Source: Corallium rubrum (taxonomy: Eukaryota; Cnidaria; Anthozoa; Scleralcyonacea; Coralliidae). From it: 64,000 nt of DNA. Each line of letters begins with the position of its first letter. Position 1 is the stretch's first letter. Where the stretch lies: positions 2,997,612 to 3,061,611 of the forward strand of contig OZ036008.1 in assembly GCA_964035015.1 (NCBI GenBank), in the 5' to 3' direction. The translations under genes were made by a program, and so were the position numbers. Of this stretch, positions 46,756 to 58,283 are shown in pieces. The notes beneath the pieces were generated by a model. The model did no database searches and had not been told where the DNA came from. It saw only the letters and a list, made by a program, of their open reading frames with translations.

Positions 46756-48601
46756 ATTTGTTAGCTGGGATGACTCTTTAAGAATCCCTCGAGATTCTAT
46801 TTTGGGTTGTTTGTCTGAGTTTTGGCTTGTCCCCGAGCCGGGCGACGGGCCGAAGGCCCGGAGCCCGGTGAGGGTGCTAATCTCGACACGCGTGGAGCCA
46901 TTTTACACGCGTGGACAAACGTGATATGCGAACGAATTTCTGTGATCTGAATATTTATTTATTTATTTATTTGTATATATGTGTGGACGGACCATGCGCG
47001 GTTAAGATTGTGGGGCACTGGGGACAATATAGTTCTTGACAAAAAGATTTGAGAAAGGAGTTTTTGGGAAACGTATATCACTTTTGAAAGAACAGAAACA
47101 AATCAACGTCTACGTATAAAGTAAAACAACGTCTTGAGTAGAAGGAAACCTGTAAAACCGAAACTCAAAAGGAGGAGAAAGCAAGAGTGAAACTTGAAAA
47201 CCGACGAAGAAATAAAGGCCGGCGAAACGGTTTAAGTTTACGGTAAAAATATAGAGCAGCCGCTCTCAGTAATCACGAACATTTAGTAGCAAAACTGTTC
47301 GAGTTTCCCACTTTCCTTACGTATATCCTATCACTGTTAATTTTGTTTTCTCTTTTGTGTGTCCTTAAAATTTTATCTGTGGCTGCCGTCTTAATATCGT
47401 TTTTCAAATAGTTTTCTTATTGTCAAAACCACTTGTGACTAACGTAGCTTGTCCATAATTTGGCATAAAAATCGGAAAAGGAGCATTTTTTCTTCTGTAA
47501 AACGCACAAATGCTGTTGAAATATTTATTAACATGTAGGTGAAAACAATTTCAGCACTTTGAAATGTCATAAAAGAATATTGCCGTGGCAGGCAAAAATT
47601 TTTTCAGATGCTGTAGCGATGTTTTTTGTAAACATGGAGAGAAAGAAGTGTACAATATAACCCTAATATTTTGACAAAATTTTGCCGCCTGCCTCGGTAG
47701 TCTGGTGGTTAACATAGTCGACTTGCACGGTAATATGGTCGAGTTCAAACCCTGGAAGCGACGTGCAATTTCCTTTATCTCAATATTTTTCACGAAATAT
47801 CATCCTTAAATTTTTCTTTGTTCCTCGTTACTTTTTCCTTCAAAAAATAGATTTATTAAAACTGCAGTTTTTTTTATTTCAAATATTCTACTAGAATTAA
47901 AACTATATTTTAATCAACAGGAGTGGCTATTTCCAGTCCCCCAATAAAAAAGAGCGCAAGGGGAATATCAGGAGCTATTTACAAAAATACATGCAAAAGC
48001 GGGCGAGGGGTTATTGCGTTCATGTATTTCTAGTATTAAATTAACTTGGGCTTGGCTTTAGAAAATTGGCTGGCAGGCTGCGGGACTAGCAGCTCTGTCC
48101 ATACACGTGGCAAAAATTGCTATTATCTTTGACTAGAAACTTTGCACTATCCTTGGGATCTAGTTTCATCTATTAATCCTTTGCTTTAAATAAACTCAAA
48201 GAATATGATTCCATAAGCAAAATCATTTACAAGAATTGAGACGTTGGTAATTATCAATATACTGCACAGTTGTGACCCATCACCAATTTGAATAAGGTAA
48301 TCACTGGGAATAGAATTACAAAAATTAGAATAAGTTTCTATTGTATAATATCATTGCATATTAGAAATTTGGGAATATTGTAACCTAGGTATAATAATCC
48401 TAATACTCAAGACAATATGTGGCCCATCATAAAAGTAGGTACACCTATATATGCAACATGTACAATGTCTGTCTCTAGATAATATCTATCAACTGAAGGT
48501 TTGGTAATTTCCACCTGCAAAAATTACTTGTTTTATTCTGTATGAACGGGACTTTGAAGTCTCCTGTTACTCTGTAGTGACGATGACTGATGACGTAGTA
48601 G
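46756..48601. other. No gene recognised
   Basis: It contains a GC-rich patch (46825-46880, GGGCCGAAGGCCC), an ATTT microsatellite (46947-46970), and a tRNA-like stretch described separately. No exon is supported. Confidence 0.4.
47690..47775 (+). other. tRNA-like sequence (tRNA pseudogene or SINE head)
   Basis: TAGTCTGGTGGTTAACA resembles an A-box and GAGTTCAAACCC resembles a B-box, at tRNA-like spacing. I could not pair a proper anticodon stem or acceptor stem, so I do not call a functional tRNA. Confidence 0.35.
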
Positions 48602-48845
48602 AATTCTAAAATTAAACGAGACTTACCTGTAAGTTGATTGGGATTCTACTAGTCATCAGTCAGGAACGAAGGAGTAACATGCCCATATATTTTCCCCTCC
48701 CTACCCTACTCCCTCGTTCCGTTACTCCTGTTCACACAGTCACTTTGAAAACTGCCTGTGACTACTCCTTCGTTCCTGACTGATGACTAGTAGAATCCCA
48801 ATCAAACGTCAATTTACAGGTAAGTCTCGTTTAATTTTAGAATTG
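48602..48845. repeat. Long inverted repeat directly upstream of gene copy C
   Basis: TTCTAAAATTAAACGAGACT, then TACTAGTCATCAGTCAGGAA, on the left are mirrored on the right, with arms of about 75-80 bases and a pyrimidine-rich loop. It ends about 80 bases before the start codon at 48929, so it may affect the promoter or 5' leader. Confidence 0.85.
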
Positions 48846-48928
48846 CATTATAGCCAGCGCGGGGCTGAATGATTTATGAGAGACGCCAGCAGTTTCACTA
48901 ACTTTGGTTATACTGCTATTAAAATATC

Positions 48929-50110
48929 ATGACTAGCGACGAAGAAGGAGCCGAGGTCCCCGCCAATGCTGTTCATGATGACGCTGAGTCTGAGGACAAT
49001 CAAGCGGGCGATATTCCACAATTACCATCAGCAGAAAGATCGGAGACATTTACGTTCACTTCAAGTGGAGAATTTCTGTTACTGAGATGGCTACTGAGGG
49101 GTCTGTCTTTGTGGCATCCGAGATCGAGTTGTTGTTTCAGTCGATATTTCTACCCAGGACTGATCAACTTATCACTCGCCTTTATAGCCGTATGGACTTT
49201 AGTGCACCTTTTCTTAGAAGGAGATTTCACTCTCAATGTCTCACTATGGACTAAGTTATTCTTCATCGTTCTATTCGCTTCGGCATGCTCCAGTCATCTT
49301 GCCGGCTGGGTTTACTTCAGATCTCGTGACTTTGAAGTCAACGTGATTTCCATCACCTTGGATGATGCAGGACAGCTTGGGGAATTTCGTAAAAAAATCA
49401 TATACTACAACGTTAGAATAGTAACATCTTTAGTTGTCGCGTTAGTTTGGCTTGGTTATAATTTTTATTATCGTAGCTCTTATCAGAGCCTGGTGATGAA
49501 CTCGTTGGTATTTTTTGCCAATGCTTATTTTACTGGCATCTACCTCTCAGTGTTATGGGTTATTGACACACTTCAGCTCGTCAGCAGTACTCGTCTTCGA
49601 AAGCAACATTGCAAGTTCCTCAAGTGGACTCAAGGAGCGGAAGCAGCCATAAATGATCACATCTGTAACTACACGACAAAGGTAGAAACTTCTTGCCGTC
49701 GCCTTCGATTCTGGTTCTTACTTCATAATGTTTCTCTTACCATATTAGTCCCAATCATTGTATTCAGTAATTTAGTAGACGGAGCTAGTTTAAAGCTTGG
49801 CACTGTTGCTTACATTGCAGTTTATATACTTATATGGGCTTTCCCGCTCTACTTCGCTGAACAAATCGGAAAAAACGATGAGAGATTTTGTTGTGAAGTG
49901 AACAATTTTTGTCCTGAACAACTTACCGGCCAGAATGAGGAAAGATATAATTTGACTTTTGTTTCACGTAGTGAGGTCCAGTTGCTTGTGGCTTACTTGA
50001 AGAACATCAGATCGGGTTTTCGGGCAGTTGGGTACACATTTCAGCTGAAACTCTCAATAGTTGCTGCCGTATTTTCATTAGGTGCACTACTTTTTAAGAC
50101 AAACTTTTAA
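48929..50110 (+). CDS. Seven-TM receptor-like protein, copy C (gustatory-receptor-like)
   Basis: An intact single-exon gene of 393 residues. It shares with the other copies the N-terminal MTSDEEGAEV/PQLPSAER region, FLLLRWLLRGLSLWHPRSSC, seven hydrophobic segments, CRRLRFWFLLHNVSLTILV, GKNDERFCCEVNNFCPEQLT and VQLLVAYLKNIRSGF. It is shorter than copies B and D mainly because about 18 residues are missing from the loop between TM6 and TM7 (LTGQNEERYN, where copy B has TTAMQNTAPRETAVATLN). The start is placed at 48929 because ATTAAAATAT just upstream and (A/T)SDE just downstream are conserved in copy D. Probable chemoreceptor-like membrane protein; ligand unknown. Confidence 0.75.
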   Translation: MTSDEEGAEVPANAVHDDAESEDNQAGDIPQLPSAERSETFTFTSSGEFLLLRWLLRGLSLWHPRSSCCFSRYFYPGLINLSLAFIAVWTLVHLFLEGDFTLNVSLWTKLFFIVLFASACSSHLAGWVYFRSRDFEVNVISITLDDAGQLGEFRKKIIYYNVRIVTSLVVALVWLGYNFYYRSSYQSLVMNSLVFFANAYFTGIYLSVLWVIDTLQLVSSTRLRKQHCKFLKWTQGAEAAINDHICNYTTKVETSCRRLRFWFLLHNVSLTILVPIIVFSNLVDGASLKLGTVAYIAVYILIWAFPLYFAEQIGKNDERFCCEVNNFCPEQLTGQNEERYNLTFVSRSEVQLLVAYLKNIRSGFRAVGYTFQLKLSIVAAVFSLGALLFKTNF

Positions 50111-50719
50111 AAGAGTCTTTAAAATGCCATGCAATGAAATGAAATATTTCTCTGACCGTCTTTCGAAAACCGCTATTCTTAGTTTGCATTTGACGTCATG
50201 ACGGCCATGTTGGAGAAAGCAACAATGCTTGGGTGTGATAACATGGACCGGGCTAGCCCGGTTAGCCGGACCAGCTCTTTAAACCGAGCTAGTTCGCGTT
50301 CTATATAAATTGTATTGTAACCGCGGACATTTTTATAATCCAGTTTTGTTGATTTAGTTAATTTACGTAGATAATCCAATTGCATGGTGGTCAAATCAGT
50401 TTAGGCTCTTGTAGCATTGTTTAAAGCACATGTTTTTTCAGTTGGGTTCTAGTTGTCAATCGTGTAAGTGTTCAGTACTACGGAAGCTTTATTGGGAATC
50501 ATTTTATTTGTTTATTGAATATATATTATCTAAGTTTCGCCTCATTGAATATCTGCTCGTAGAAAACGAGGGCGAGTTGTCTAATTGTTTTAGTATCAAC
50601 AATAAACAACTAATAAGTGCCCGCCCCCATCGTTTAAGCGCCGTTCGTGGAATAAACGCCCAACCTTTCACCCGAAATAGGAAATATCGAGGAAATCCGA
50701 TAGCTTTTTGATAACGATT
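50111..50719. other. 3' flank of copy C, shared with copy D
   Basis: From the stop codon to about 50315 the sequence matches the 3' flank of copy D (58284-58470), including TCTCTGACCGTCTTTCGAAA and the MITE fragment GGACCGGGCTAGCCCGGTTA. The shared flank shows the two genes came from one duplicated segment. At 50617-50700, AAGCGCCGTTCGTGGAATAA resembles 62410-62475. Confidence 0.7.
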
Positions 50720-50949
<230 letters not shown>

Positions 50950-51064
50950 GAAAATTTTAGGCAATCAACAATGTCAGTAAAGTATCTAGGTAATATAAAT
51001 ATCCACTAATTCATTATAAATATTGATCACGGACAGTTAGAATGCGTCGCGGACGTTCACCGCT

Positions 51065-51627
51065 AGGACCATCACTAGGCTTTCCTCGCGCTTCAGTAGC
51101 GGCTACAGAAATACAGTAATACACAACCAACTAGAGAAGCAAGGGCGCAACCAGGATTTTTCAGAGAGGGGGTCGGTTTTAGCCTGGAGTGACGGTTCAA
51201 ATTTAGGGGGATCCAGGTACTTGCACCCTGATTTCCTTGGATCTCTAAAACGGCATCTCCTGCATTCTGATGACACGTTTGACCAAAATATAAAGGTTTT
51301 AAATCACATTTTTTGGGTGTCAGCAAGAGGAGAAAGTAGAAGTAACTTTCGACCTCCAAAATTTTCCTCACACCCATAAAAAGGGGGGTCGGTCGCATCC
51401 TCCGACCCCCCTCTCGTTGCGCGCCTGAGCCGGAATTGGGAAGGTATTTCCATTTTGACTGTACTATTTTAACACATTGACATTGAGTCGTATTTATAAT
51501 GTTTACTTACTGAGCTACGAGGGGGCGAGATAAATACAGCGATAATTACCGAGACTGAGGTGACTAATTGTATAATTTCAGAGTTCGATGAAAAACCAGT
51601 TGAAACAAAAACATTTAAATAACTGTC
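51065..51627 (-). repeat. Inverted duplicate of 35165-35690
   Basis: The two sites read the same on opposite strands, and each sits about 1 kb past the 3' end of a seven-TM gene (B and C). It includes the block with CGACCCCCCTCTCG. Confidence 0.85.
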
Positions 51628-51659
51628 CCTTCTCCCCCCAAGAATTGATTTTGCTCTTC

Positions 51660-51677
51660 CCCCCCCCCCCCCCCCCT
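51660..51677 (+). repeat. Poly-C run
   Basis: About 17 C bases. A similar G-run is at 54162-54183 and a C-run at 54737-54751. Confidence 0.9.
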
Positions 51678-52067
51678 CAGGATAAGTCCCTTTTTCTAGA
51701 GCACAAACAAATGAGCAAAGAATAAAGCAATAAGATATAAATTATAAAAGGAAAATTTCGGAATTCGAATTGAAGCTTTGCTCAGCTTTGTAAGTCATAC
51801 GTATCCAACTTTATTACCATTTTATAATTTTTATTTGAGGCTCTGACAAAAGGAAATATTTTTGTATGAATAGAAAATAGAAATATTTTTTTGACTATTG
51901 TCAAAATGCATTTTGTTGTAAAGATATTATCGCAGAACACAGGAATCGCGGGTTCTGGAAACAAGAATAGCGTCTGTATCTCCTGTACGTAGTTGATTTA
52001 CGTATATTTAAAATATATTTAAAATGCCTTGATATATCTAATAGGGCTATACAGCATAAGGTGTATA
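51678..52067. other. No gene recognised
   Basis: AT-rich sequence without supported coding content. Confidence 0.4.
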
Positions 52068-52190
52068 ATTATCATTTATAGACCTGGAGCGAGGGGAATT
52101 CGATGAAATATTACCCCGAGGTATGATATCATCCCGAGGGGTAATATTTCATCGAATTCCCCGAGCGAAAGGGGTTTATAAATTATATAT
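52068..52190. repeat. Hairpin with CCCGAGG/CCCCGAGG loop
   Basis: The arms GAATTCGATGAAATATTACC and the inverse flank CCGAGGTATGATATCATCCC. It is structurally like the hairpin at 24940-25069. Confidence 0.85.
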
Positions 52191-52439
52191 TATATCGAAA
52201 CATATCACCTTTGCAAAAAAAGCTTAAATAATGTTAATAAAGTTCGCTTAGCTTAACTTTTGTCCGCTTTTCATTGTCTGTTTCCATTCTGTTGTCGTCT
52301 CAAGGCTTCTGGATGCATTGTTTGTTGCTTTCTTTGTATTCTCTGAATCCTTATTTTCTTGTAACCTAACAATCTTCTTGACAACATCTGAATGTTCGGG
52401 CGAAACGTTTTCTTGTCTCGCCAAACTCCGCCACGAACT

Positions 52440-52545
52440 CGAATAACCCGGCCACAGCGGGGTATTCGACTCGAATACCCCGCGAATACCCCGTTGTGGC
52501 GGGGTATTCGAGGTTATACCCCGCTGTGGCGGGCAATTCTACGAT
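52440..52545. repeat. Cluster of GGGGTATTCGA / TCGAATACCCC inverted units
   Basis: At least four copies of ACCCCGCTGTGGCGGG-like words in both orientations. Confidence 0.75.
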
Positions 52546-53276
52546 AAATTAACTGGTCACGTGGTACAAATCAAGCTCTCTGACTGGACAACTTACAGTT
52601 GAGATATAATAAAATCCTTAAATGAGACCCTGGAATAATTTCAAAACAAGTAGACAAGATCTTAAAGTGTCACTAAGACGAAAACATCGTGAATCTAGTA
52701 TTGATACCAGTAAACTATAATTTCCAAATGATGAATACCGGCGTTTTCAGTTTCACAAAAGATTGTCTCGTTCTCGAGATATTTGGGTTTCTGAAACATG
52801 TAAATTAGGTGCCTCGTGACGTCATTTACTCACACAGGCCAAAATAAGATTTACAAAATGAGTAATATATCTGAAACTGTGAAGTAGAAATAATTCAAAC
52901 TTTGCACAAGTATAGTTATCATAAAAGTACACTCCACTGTGTGCATCATGTTCAGTTGCTACGGAAACCGTTTAGAACCACGAACATTTTTACAAAAAAA
53001 TTAAAATATTAATTTTATGTTTCTTTTCAAAAAATTATGATGATTGAAACATTCGAAATACAATATCTGTGTGTGTCTACAAATATTCATGTCAATGTGT
53101 TGCAGTAAAAGTTGTTTTAATATATGGAGAAAAAATAAACGTTTTTGTTTTACAAATGGAAGGCGCCTGTTTTCAAACTGTATCCATGGAAACAACATAA
53201 TGTGAACGTTGGAGTGTATTTTCCCCATAACTAAGTGCAAAGCTTGAATTATTTTTACCTCTTAGTTTCAGAGATA

Positions 53277-54389
53277 CAGTCAAACCTGTATTAAGTAAGC
53301 GGTCCTCCATTAAGCTGACATCTTGTATTAAGCGGACAGTTCCCAAAGTCCCGAATTGAATCCCATGTTAACCATACAAAAGTCACCTCTATTAAGCGGA
53401 CACGTCTATTAAGGCTAGTTTCCACTCAGGAAAATCTTCCACAGGATAGGACCAGACAGGAAAGTTTCTTTTGTGTTATAGTCATTAGTTCCGACCAAGA
53501 GCTCACAAGACAACGAAAACTTCCCTGTCCGTTCCGATCCTGCGGATAATTTTCCTGAGTGGAAACTAGCCTTAAAGCGGACGCGGACACCTAAATCAGT
53601 GTAAAACGATACCAAATCCCTGTATTAAGCGGACAGTGTTTTCTTTTATTCATTTATTTAACATATATGTTTCTCCTTAAGATGGTAGATATTAGATTAG
53701 CGTCTTTCTTGTTTTCAATGTCTCACGACGGAAATCAATAACTGTATGATAATAGTACATAGTTTCTTGCATATTTTTCTAAACTGCGTTTGGTTCGAGT
53801 TATTCGAGATTTGGACTCCAACGTCAAAGTTCTCAGTATCTAATTTATTCTTCAACCAGTCGCAAGAGAATCCTCGAAATTCATACACTCAAGGAATTTC
53901 CAAGCCATATCCAGCGTCTCTGTTAATCCTTTCTCCCTTGATGATAACTTCCCAATGTTTGTTGAACGCTTAAGAAATTTTGTGACCCACACTGCCATTA
54001 ATTTTGGAATGTGACCAACTCTATGTTGACCCTTACTTCGCTGGGGTGACCACAAGACTCCACTGTTGATGCACCATTGTTATTGTTAAACACATTTTTA
54101 TTACGAATATCATTTATTGGTTTCTATATTAGTTTAATAATGGGAAAAATTGTATCTTGCATGGGGGGGGGGGGGGGGGGGGGCAGGGTACGGGAATGGT
54201 TGCGAGATTGACAGGGGACCTGTGTACGAGAACCTCTATTCCCTCCTCTCCACTCGCTGGCGACTTCGTGGCTCGCTCGTCGCTGCATTCGCCCAACTCC
54301 AAGCGCCGCTACGCAGGCTAAGCGGACACCTCTATTAAGCGGACATTAACCAGTTCCCCGAGGGTGTCCGCTTAATACAGGTTTGACTG
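53277..54389. mobile_element. Pogo/Tigger-like non-autonomous element
   Basis: Inverted ends CAGTCAAACCTGTATTAAG with TA on both sides (53275-53276, 54390-54391). Internally ATTAAGCGGACA words recur near both ends. These ends resemble Tigger/pogo termini. No transposase frame is recognised. Confidence 0.85.
53413..53571. mobile_element. Innermost MITE with TTAA duplication
   Basis: Inverted ends GGCTAGTTTCCACTCAGGAA with TTAA at 53409-53412 and 53572-53575. A TTAA target suggests the piggyBac group, but there is no coding sequence to confirm this. It is nested in the pogo-like element. Confidence 0.9.
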
Positions 54390-54569
54390 TATTAGTCATT
54401 TTGTAAATCTTATTTTTGCCTGTGTGAGTAAATGACGTCACGAGGCACCTAATTTACATGTTTCAGAAAGTTAAATATCTAGACAATATTAATAGACAAT
54501 ATTTTGAAAACCTGAAAACGCCGAGTACCTCATTTGGAATTCACGATTCTTTCGTCTTAGTGACACTTT

Positions 54570-55482
54570 AATTTGGAGCTGCACTTGTACAGACATTTAA
54601 ATATATGCTGAAACGACTTTTATTCTGTTGTTTTGACTTCCGTGTTACAGATTTTCCATCACTTACAGTAATGATTCGAATAAGCGCCCTACTTCCACTA
54701 CATTTTTTGAAATAAGCGCCTCCTCCCGAATAAGCGCCCCCCCCCCCCCCCCTCCCTCCTTCCTCTCGATAGGGAACTACTGTATGTAAATGATTACCCA
54801 ACCGATAAGAGACGCATGAACATCGGTATAAAATCAACTGTCCTTCAACATTTTATTTGCCACAAATATATGCATTGTGCATATTAGAACTTGTCATTGA
54901 TTGATTGAGAACACTTAGCTACATTATAAATATAACTTGTAATCTATCTGCTAGAGCAGAGAACTAGGGTTTCAGGGGTTTTTTTTAAATCCTTGTAATT
55001 GTTATTGTTAAGATTGTTATTAAAGTTCTGCGTTTTTATGGAATGAGATTGCGGTGTTTGCTAAAACATTAAGCGCCCCCTCTCGAATAAGCGCCCCCCA
55101 TTGACCTCCTGGTGTTTTGACTTCAGATTTTCCAGCACAGTAAAAAGAATACGCAGTCAACCTTTAAGCGTCATTCCTCGAATAAGCGCTTACCCTTTCC
55201 CCTCCGAAGTTTGAAAAATCGGGGAAATAGACCCTTCCCGAATTCACTTCAATGTCAACGAAGGGCAATGAGACCGTAATCATTTACTGTTATACTTCAT
55301 ATCGCTATGGGCGGCCGTTACCACCAAAATTACTACGGTAGTGAAACAGAATAGCCTATTGCAAAACGACTCAACAAGAACACAAATGACTCATCTTAAA
55401 TTCAAATTACTTAACGTTTCGTAGTGGAATGACTCATGCTAAACAGAAATTATTCAACACAATTAGAAATGACATAACAGCA
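54570..55482. other. No gene recognised; AATAAGCGCC-rich repeat
   Basis: AATAAGCGCCC words recur between 54670 and 55195, as they do at 50620 and 62410. This seems to be a diverged element of the Tigger type. No coding region is supported. Confidence 0.5.
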
Positions 55483-56225
55483 CACGACCAAATGACTCAA
55501 TTAGTTGTAAAATGACTCAACTAGTTGTGAAATGACTCAACTAGTTATCAAATGACTCAACTAGTTGAGAAATGACTAGACTAGTTATCAAATGACTTAA
55601 CTAGTTATCAAATGACTCAACTAGTTATCAAATGACTTAACTAGTTATTAAATGAATCAACTAGTTATCAAACGACTTAACTAGTTATCAAATGACTCAA
55701 CTAGTTGAGAAATGACTCCACTAGTTGTGAAATGACTCAACTAGTTGTGAAAGGACTCAACTAGTTATCAAATTACTCAACTAGTTATCAAATGACTCAA
55801 CTAGTTATCAAATGACTTAACTAGTTATCAAATGACTCAAATGACTCAACTAGTTATCAAATGACTCAACTAGTTATCGAATGACTTAACTAGTTATCAA
55901 ATGACTTAACTAGTTATCAAATGACTCAACTAGTTGTGAAATGACTCAACTAGTTGTGAAATGACTCAACTAGTTGTGAAATGACTCAACTTGTTGGGAA
56001 ATGACTCAACTAGTTGTGAAATGACTCAACGAGTTGTGAAATGACTCAACTAGTTATCAAATGACTCAACTAGTTATCAAATGACTCAACTAGTTATCAA
56101 ATGACTCAACTAGTTATCAAATGACTCAACTAGTTGTGAAATGGCGCGACTAATTGTAAAATGACTCAACTAGTTGTGAAATGACTCGACTAATTGTAAA
56201 ATGACTCCATTACTTGTCAAATGAC
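55483..56225 (+). repeat. 20-base satellite of TGACTCA-CTAGTT units
   Basis: About 37 tandem units of ATGACTCAACTAGTT plus five variable bases (ATCAA, GTGAA, GAGAA). Most units contain TGACTCA, the AP-1/bZIP consensus site. Similar but less regular units (ACGACTCAACCAAAA) resume at 56818-56890, past an inserted MITE. There are no spacers of CRISPR type. Confidence 0.95.
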
Positions 56226-56331
56226 TTGACCTGTTGCGGATCACGACAGCTTGCGCGGAAGTGGCCGAACGTAATTTGTATCGGTTTAATGATTTACGGT
56301 GGAACGTATGGAGCTGTCACGTCAATCAATA

Positions 56332-56810
56332 GAGAGCTTAAGCATACTAGGCGTTTTTGAGACACGGACGGTGACCGGAAGAACAGGAATACAATACAGA
56401 ATTACTGAACCGCGTACTCTTTGAAAAGATTCTTTTACCCAAAACAAAGGCTATGAATAATCACATATCTAAACTGTTAGCTCATAAGCTTAAATTTCAT
56501 CTTTATATAAAAATACAGATCCTTTATTTTTTATATTGTATTGTAATGAAATTATTCCCCTCAAAATACAAGTTTCTACTTTAAAAGCATGTCTCATTGT
56601 AGTAAAACAACGATGACAGGCCTCAACGTTCTAGAAGTTCCCGTCGTCTCAAGAACGTGAAAATGCTCTCAATGACGTCTTGTGTTGAACGACGACGGCG
56701 TTCTCTTTGCTCTTGGAATTTAAATTGCTGATTGTCATTGTTTTCAATGAAAAATGCTATTGAATTCAATCACCGTCCGTGGCTCTAAAACGTCTGCTGC
56801 TTAAGCTCTC
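56332..56810. mobile_element. MITE with GAGAGCTTAAGC ends and TA flanks
   Basis: Inverted ends GAGAGCTTAAGCA with the second matching block ACGGACGGTGA/TCACCGTCCGT, and TA at 56330-56331 and 56811-56812. It is inserted within the GACTCA satellite. Confidence 0.88.
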
Positions 56811-57053
56811 TAATGTGTCATCAAACGACTCAACCAAAATTGAAACGACTCAACCAAAACTGAAACGACTCAACTAAAAGTGAAACGACTTAAGAAAGCA
56901 GCAGGGGGCTTCAAAATCATCTGTAAAGTGTCATGCAATTTCCGACCACGAGGGATTTTCCAGGCAGAAAATTTTCATCAAACGAACGCGAATTTGGGAA
57001 GTGTCTATACGATAGCTTCTTGATGATTTTTTTGCGGAACTGCTTATTAAAAT

Positions 57054-58283
57054 ATGGCTAGCGACGAAGGAAGGGCCGAGGTCCTCGCCAATGCTGTTCA
57101 TGACGAGTCTGGGGACAACCAAGCGATCGATATTCCACAATTACCACCAGCAGAAAGATCGAAGACATTTACGTTCACTTCAAGTAGAGAATTTCTGTTA
57201 CTGAGATGGCTCCTGAGGGGTCTGTCTTTGTGGCACCCGAGATCGAGTTGTTGTTTCAGTCGATATTTCTTCCCAAGTCTAATCAGCTTGTTACTCGCTT
57301 GTACTTCCATATGGGGTCTAGTGCCCATTTTCGTACAAGAAGATCCAACTCTTAATTCCTCTCTATCAGCCAAGTTATACCCAGTCGTTCTATTCGCTTC
57401 GGCATGCTTCAGTCATCTTGCCGGCTGGCGTTACTTCAGATCTCGTGACTTTGAAGACAACATGGTCTTTATCACTTTGGATGCACGACAGCTTGAGGGA
57501 TTTCGGAAACAAATCAAATACTACAACTTGAGGATAATAATGTCTTTAGCTCTCGCATTGGCTTGGCTTGGTTTGTATTTTCCTCATCTCAGCTCTTTAT
57601 ATCTCACTAAGTTGCTCATAAATAAGTGGTTGGTATTTTCTTTCAATGCTTATATTGTTGGATTATACTTAGCAGTTTTATGGGTTATTGACATACTTCA
57701 GCTTGTCAGCAATGCTCGTCTTCGAAATCAACATCAGAAGTTCCTCAAGTGGACTCAAGGGGCGGAAGCAGCCATAAATGTTCATATTTGTCACTACACG
57801 ACAAAGGTTGAAAAATCTTGCCGTCGCCTTGGATTGTGGTTCTTAATTCATAATGTTTCGTTTACCATATTAGTCCTAATCGTTGTATTTTGGAATTTAG
57901 TGGATGGAGCTACTTTAAACCTTGGCAGAGTTGTGTCCATTGCAGTTTGTATACTAATATGGGCTGGCCCGCTCTACTTCGCTGAACAAATCGAAAAAAA
58001 CGATGAGACATTCTGTTGTGAAGTGAACAATTTTTGTCCTGAACAACTTACTCCCCGGGAAACAGCAGTTGTAACTTTGGATGGCGGTCAGAATGAGGAA
58101 AGTTATCAACATTTGACTTTTATTTCACGTACTGAGGTCCAGTTGCTTGTGGCTTACTTGAAGAACATCAGATCGGGTTTTCTTGCAGTTGGGTACACAT
58201 TTCAGCTCAAACTCTCAATTGTTGCTGCAGTATTTTCATTAAGTGCACTACTTTATAAGACAAACTTTGAAAAGAGTCTTTAA
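57054..58283 (+). CDS. Seven-TM receptor-like protein, copy D (gustatory-receptor-like)
   Basis: An intact single-exon gene of 409 residues with the complete family signature: MASDEGRAEV, PQLPPAERSKTF, WLLRGLSLWHPRSSCCFSRY, then TM1 (about 70-92), TM2 (about 103-123), TM3 (about 153-175), TM4 (about 184-208), TM5 (about 255-280), TM6 (about 285-305) and TM7 (about 377-402). Two conserved segments likely face the cytoplasm: LRNQHQKFLKWTQGAEAA between TM4 and TM5, and FCCEVNNFCPEQL between TM6 and TM7. Cysteine pairs in CCEVNNFC are invariant in all copies. The start is supported by the shared leader CTTATTAAAATATGGCTAGC. It is closest to copy E in the variable TM3-TM4 loop (NKWLVFSFNAY). Receptor or channel function is inferred from architecture. 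Confidence 0.75.
   Translation: MASDEGRAEVLANAVHDESGDNQAIDIPQLPPAERSKTFTFTSSREFLLLRWLLRGLSLWHPRSSCCFSRYFFPSLISLLLACTSIWGLVPIFVQEDPTLNSSLSAKLYPVVLFASACFSHLAGWRYFRSRDFEDNMVFITLDARQLEGFRKQIKYYNLRIIMSLALALAWLGLYFPHLSSLYLTKLLINKWLVFSFNAYIVGLYLAVLWVIDILQLVSNARLRNQHQKFLKWTQGAEAAINVHICHYTTKVEKSCRRLGLWFLIHNVSFTILVLIVVFWNLVDGATLNLGRVVSIAVCILIWAGPLYFAEQIEKNDETFCCEVNNFCPEQLTPRETAVVTLDGGQNEESYQHLTFISRTEVQLLVAYLKNIRSGFLAVGYTFQLKLSIVAAVFSLSALLYKTNFEKSL

Larger units (their letters stand above)
52664..54569. mobile_element. Outer inverted-repeat element of a triple nest
   Basis: The left end AAAGTGTCACTAAGACGAAA and the inverse at 54550-54569 continue into about 150-base arms containing GGTGCCTCGTGACGTCATTT. 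A pogo-like element (53277-54389) sits inside. Confidence 0.85.

Noticed and set aside
47690..47775. Functional tRNA gene
   Set aside because: A-box and B-box words are present, but acceptor and anticodon stems do not pair. Recorded only as tRNA-like.
55483..56225. CRISPR-like array
   Set aside because: Units are contiguous 20-base tandem repeats without unique spacers, in a eukaryotic context with no cas genes.
57098..57373. 91-codon minus-strand ORF
   Set aside because: Antisense shadow of receptor copy D.
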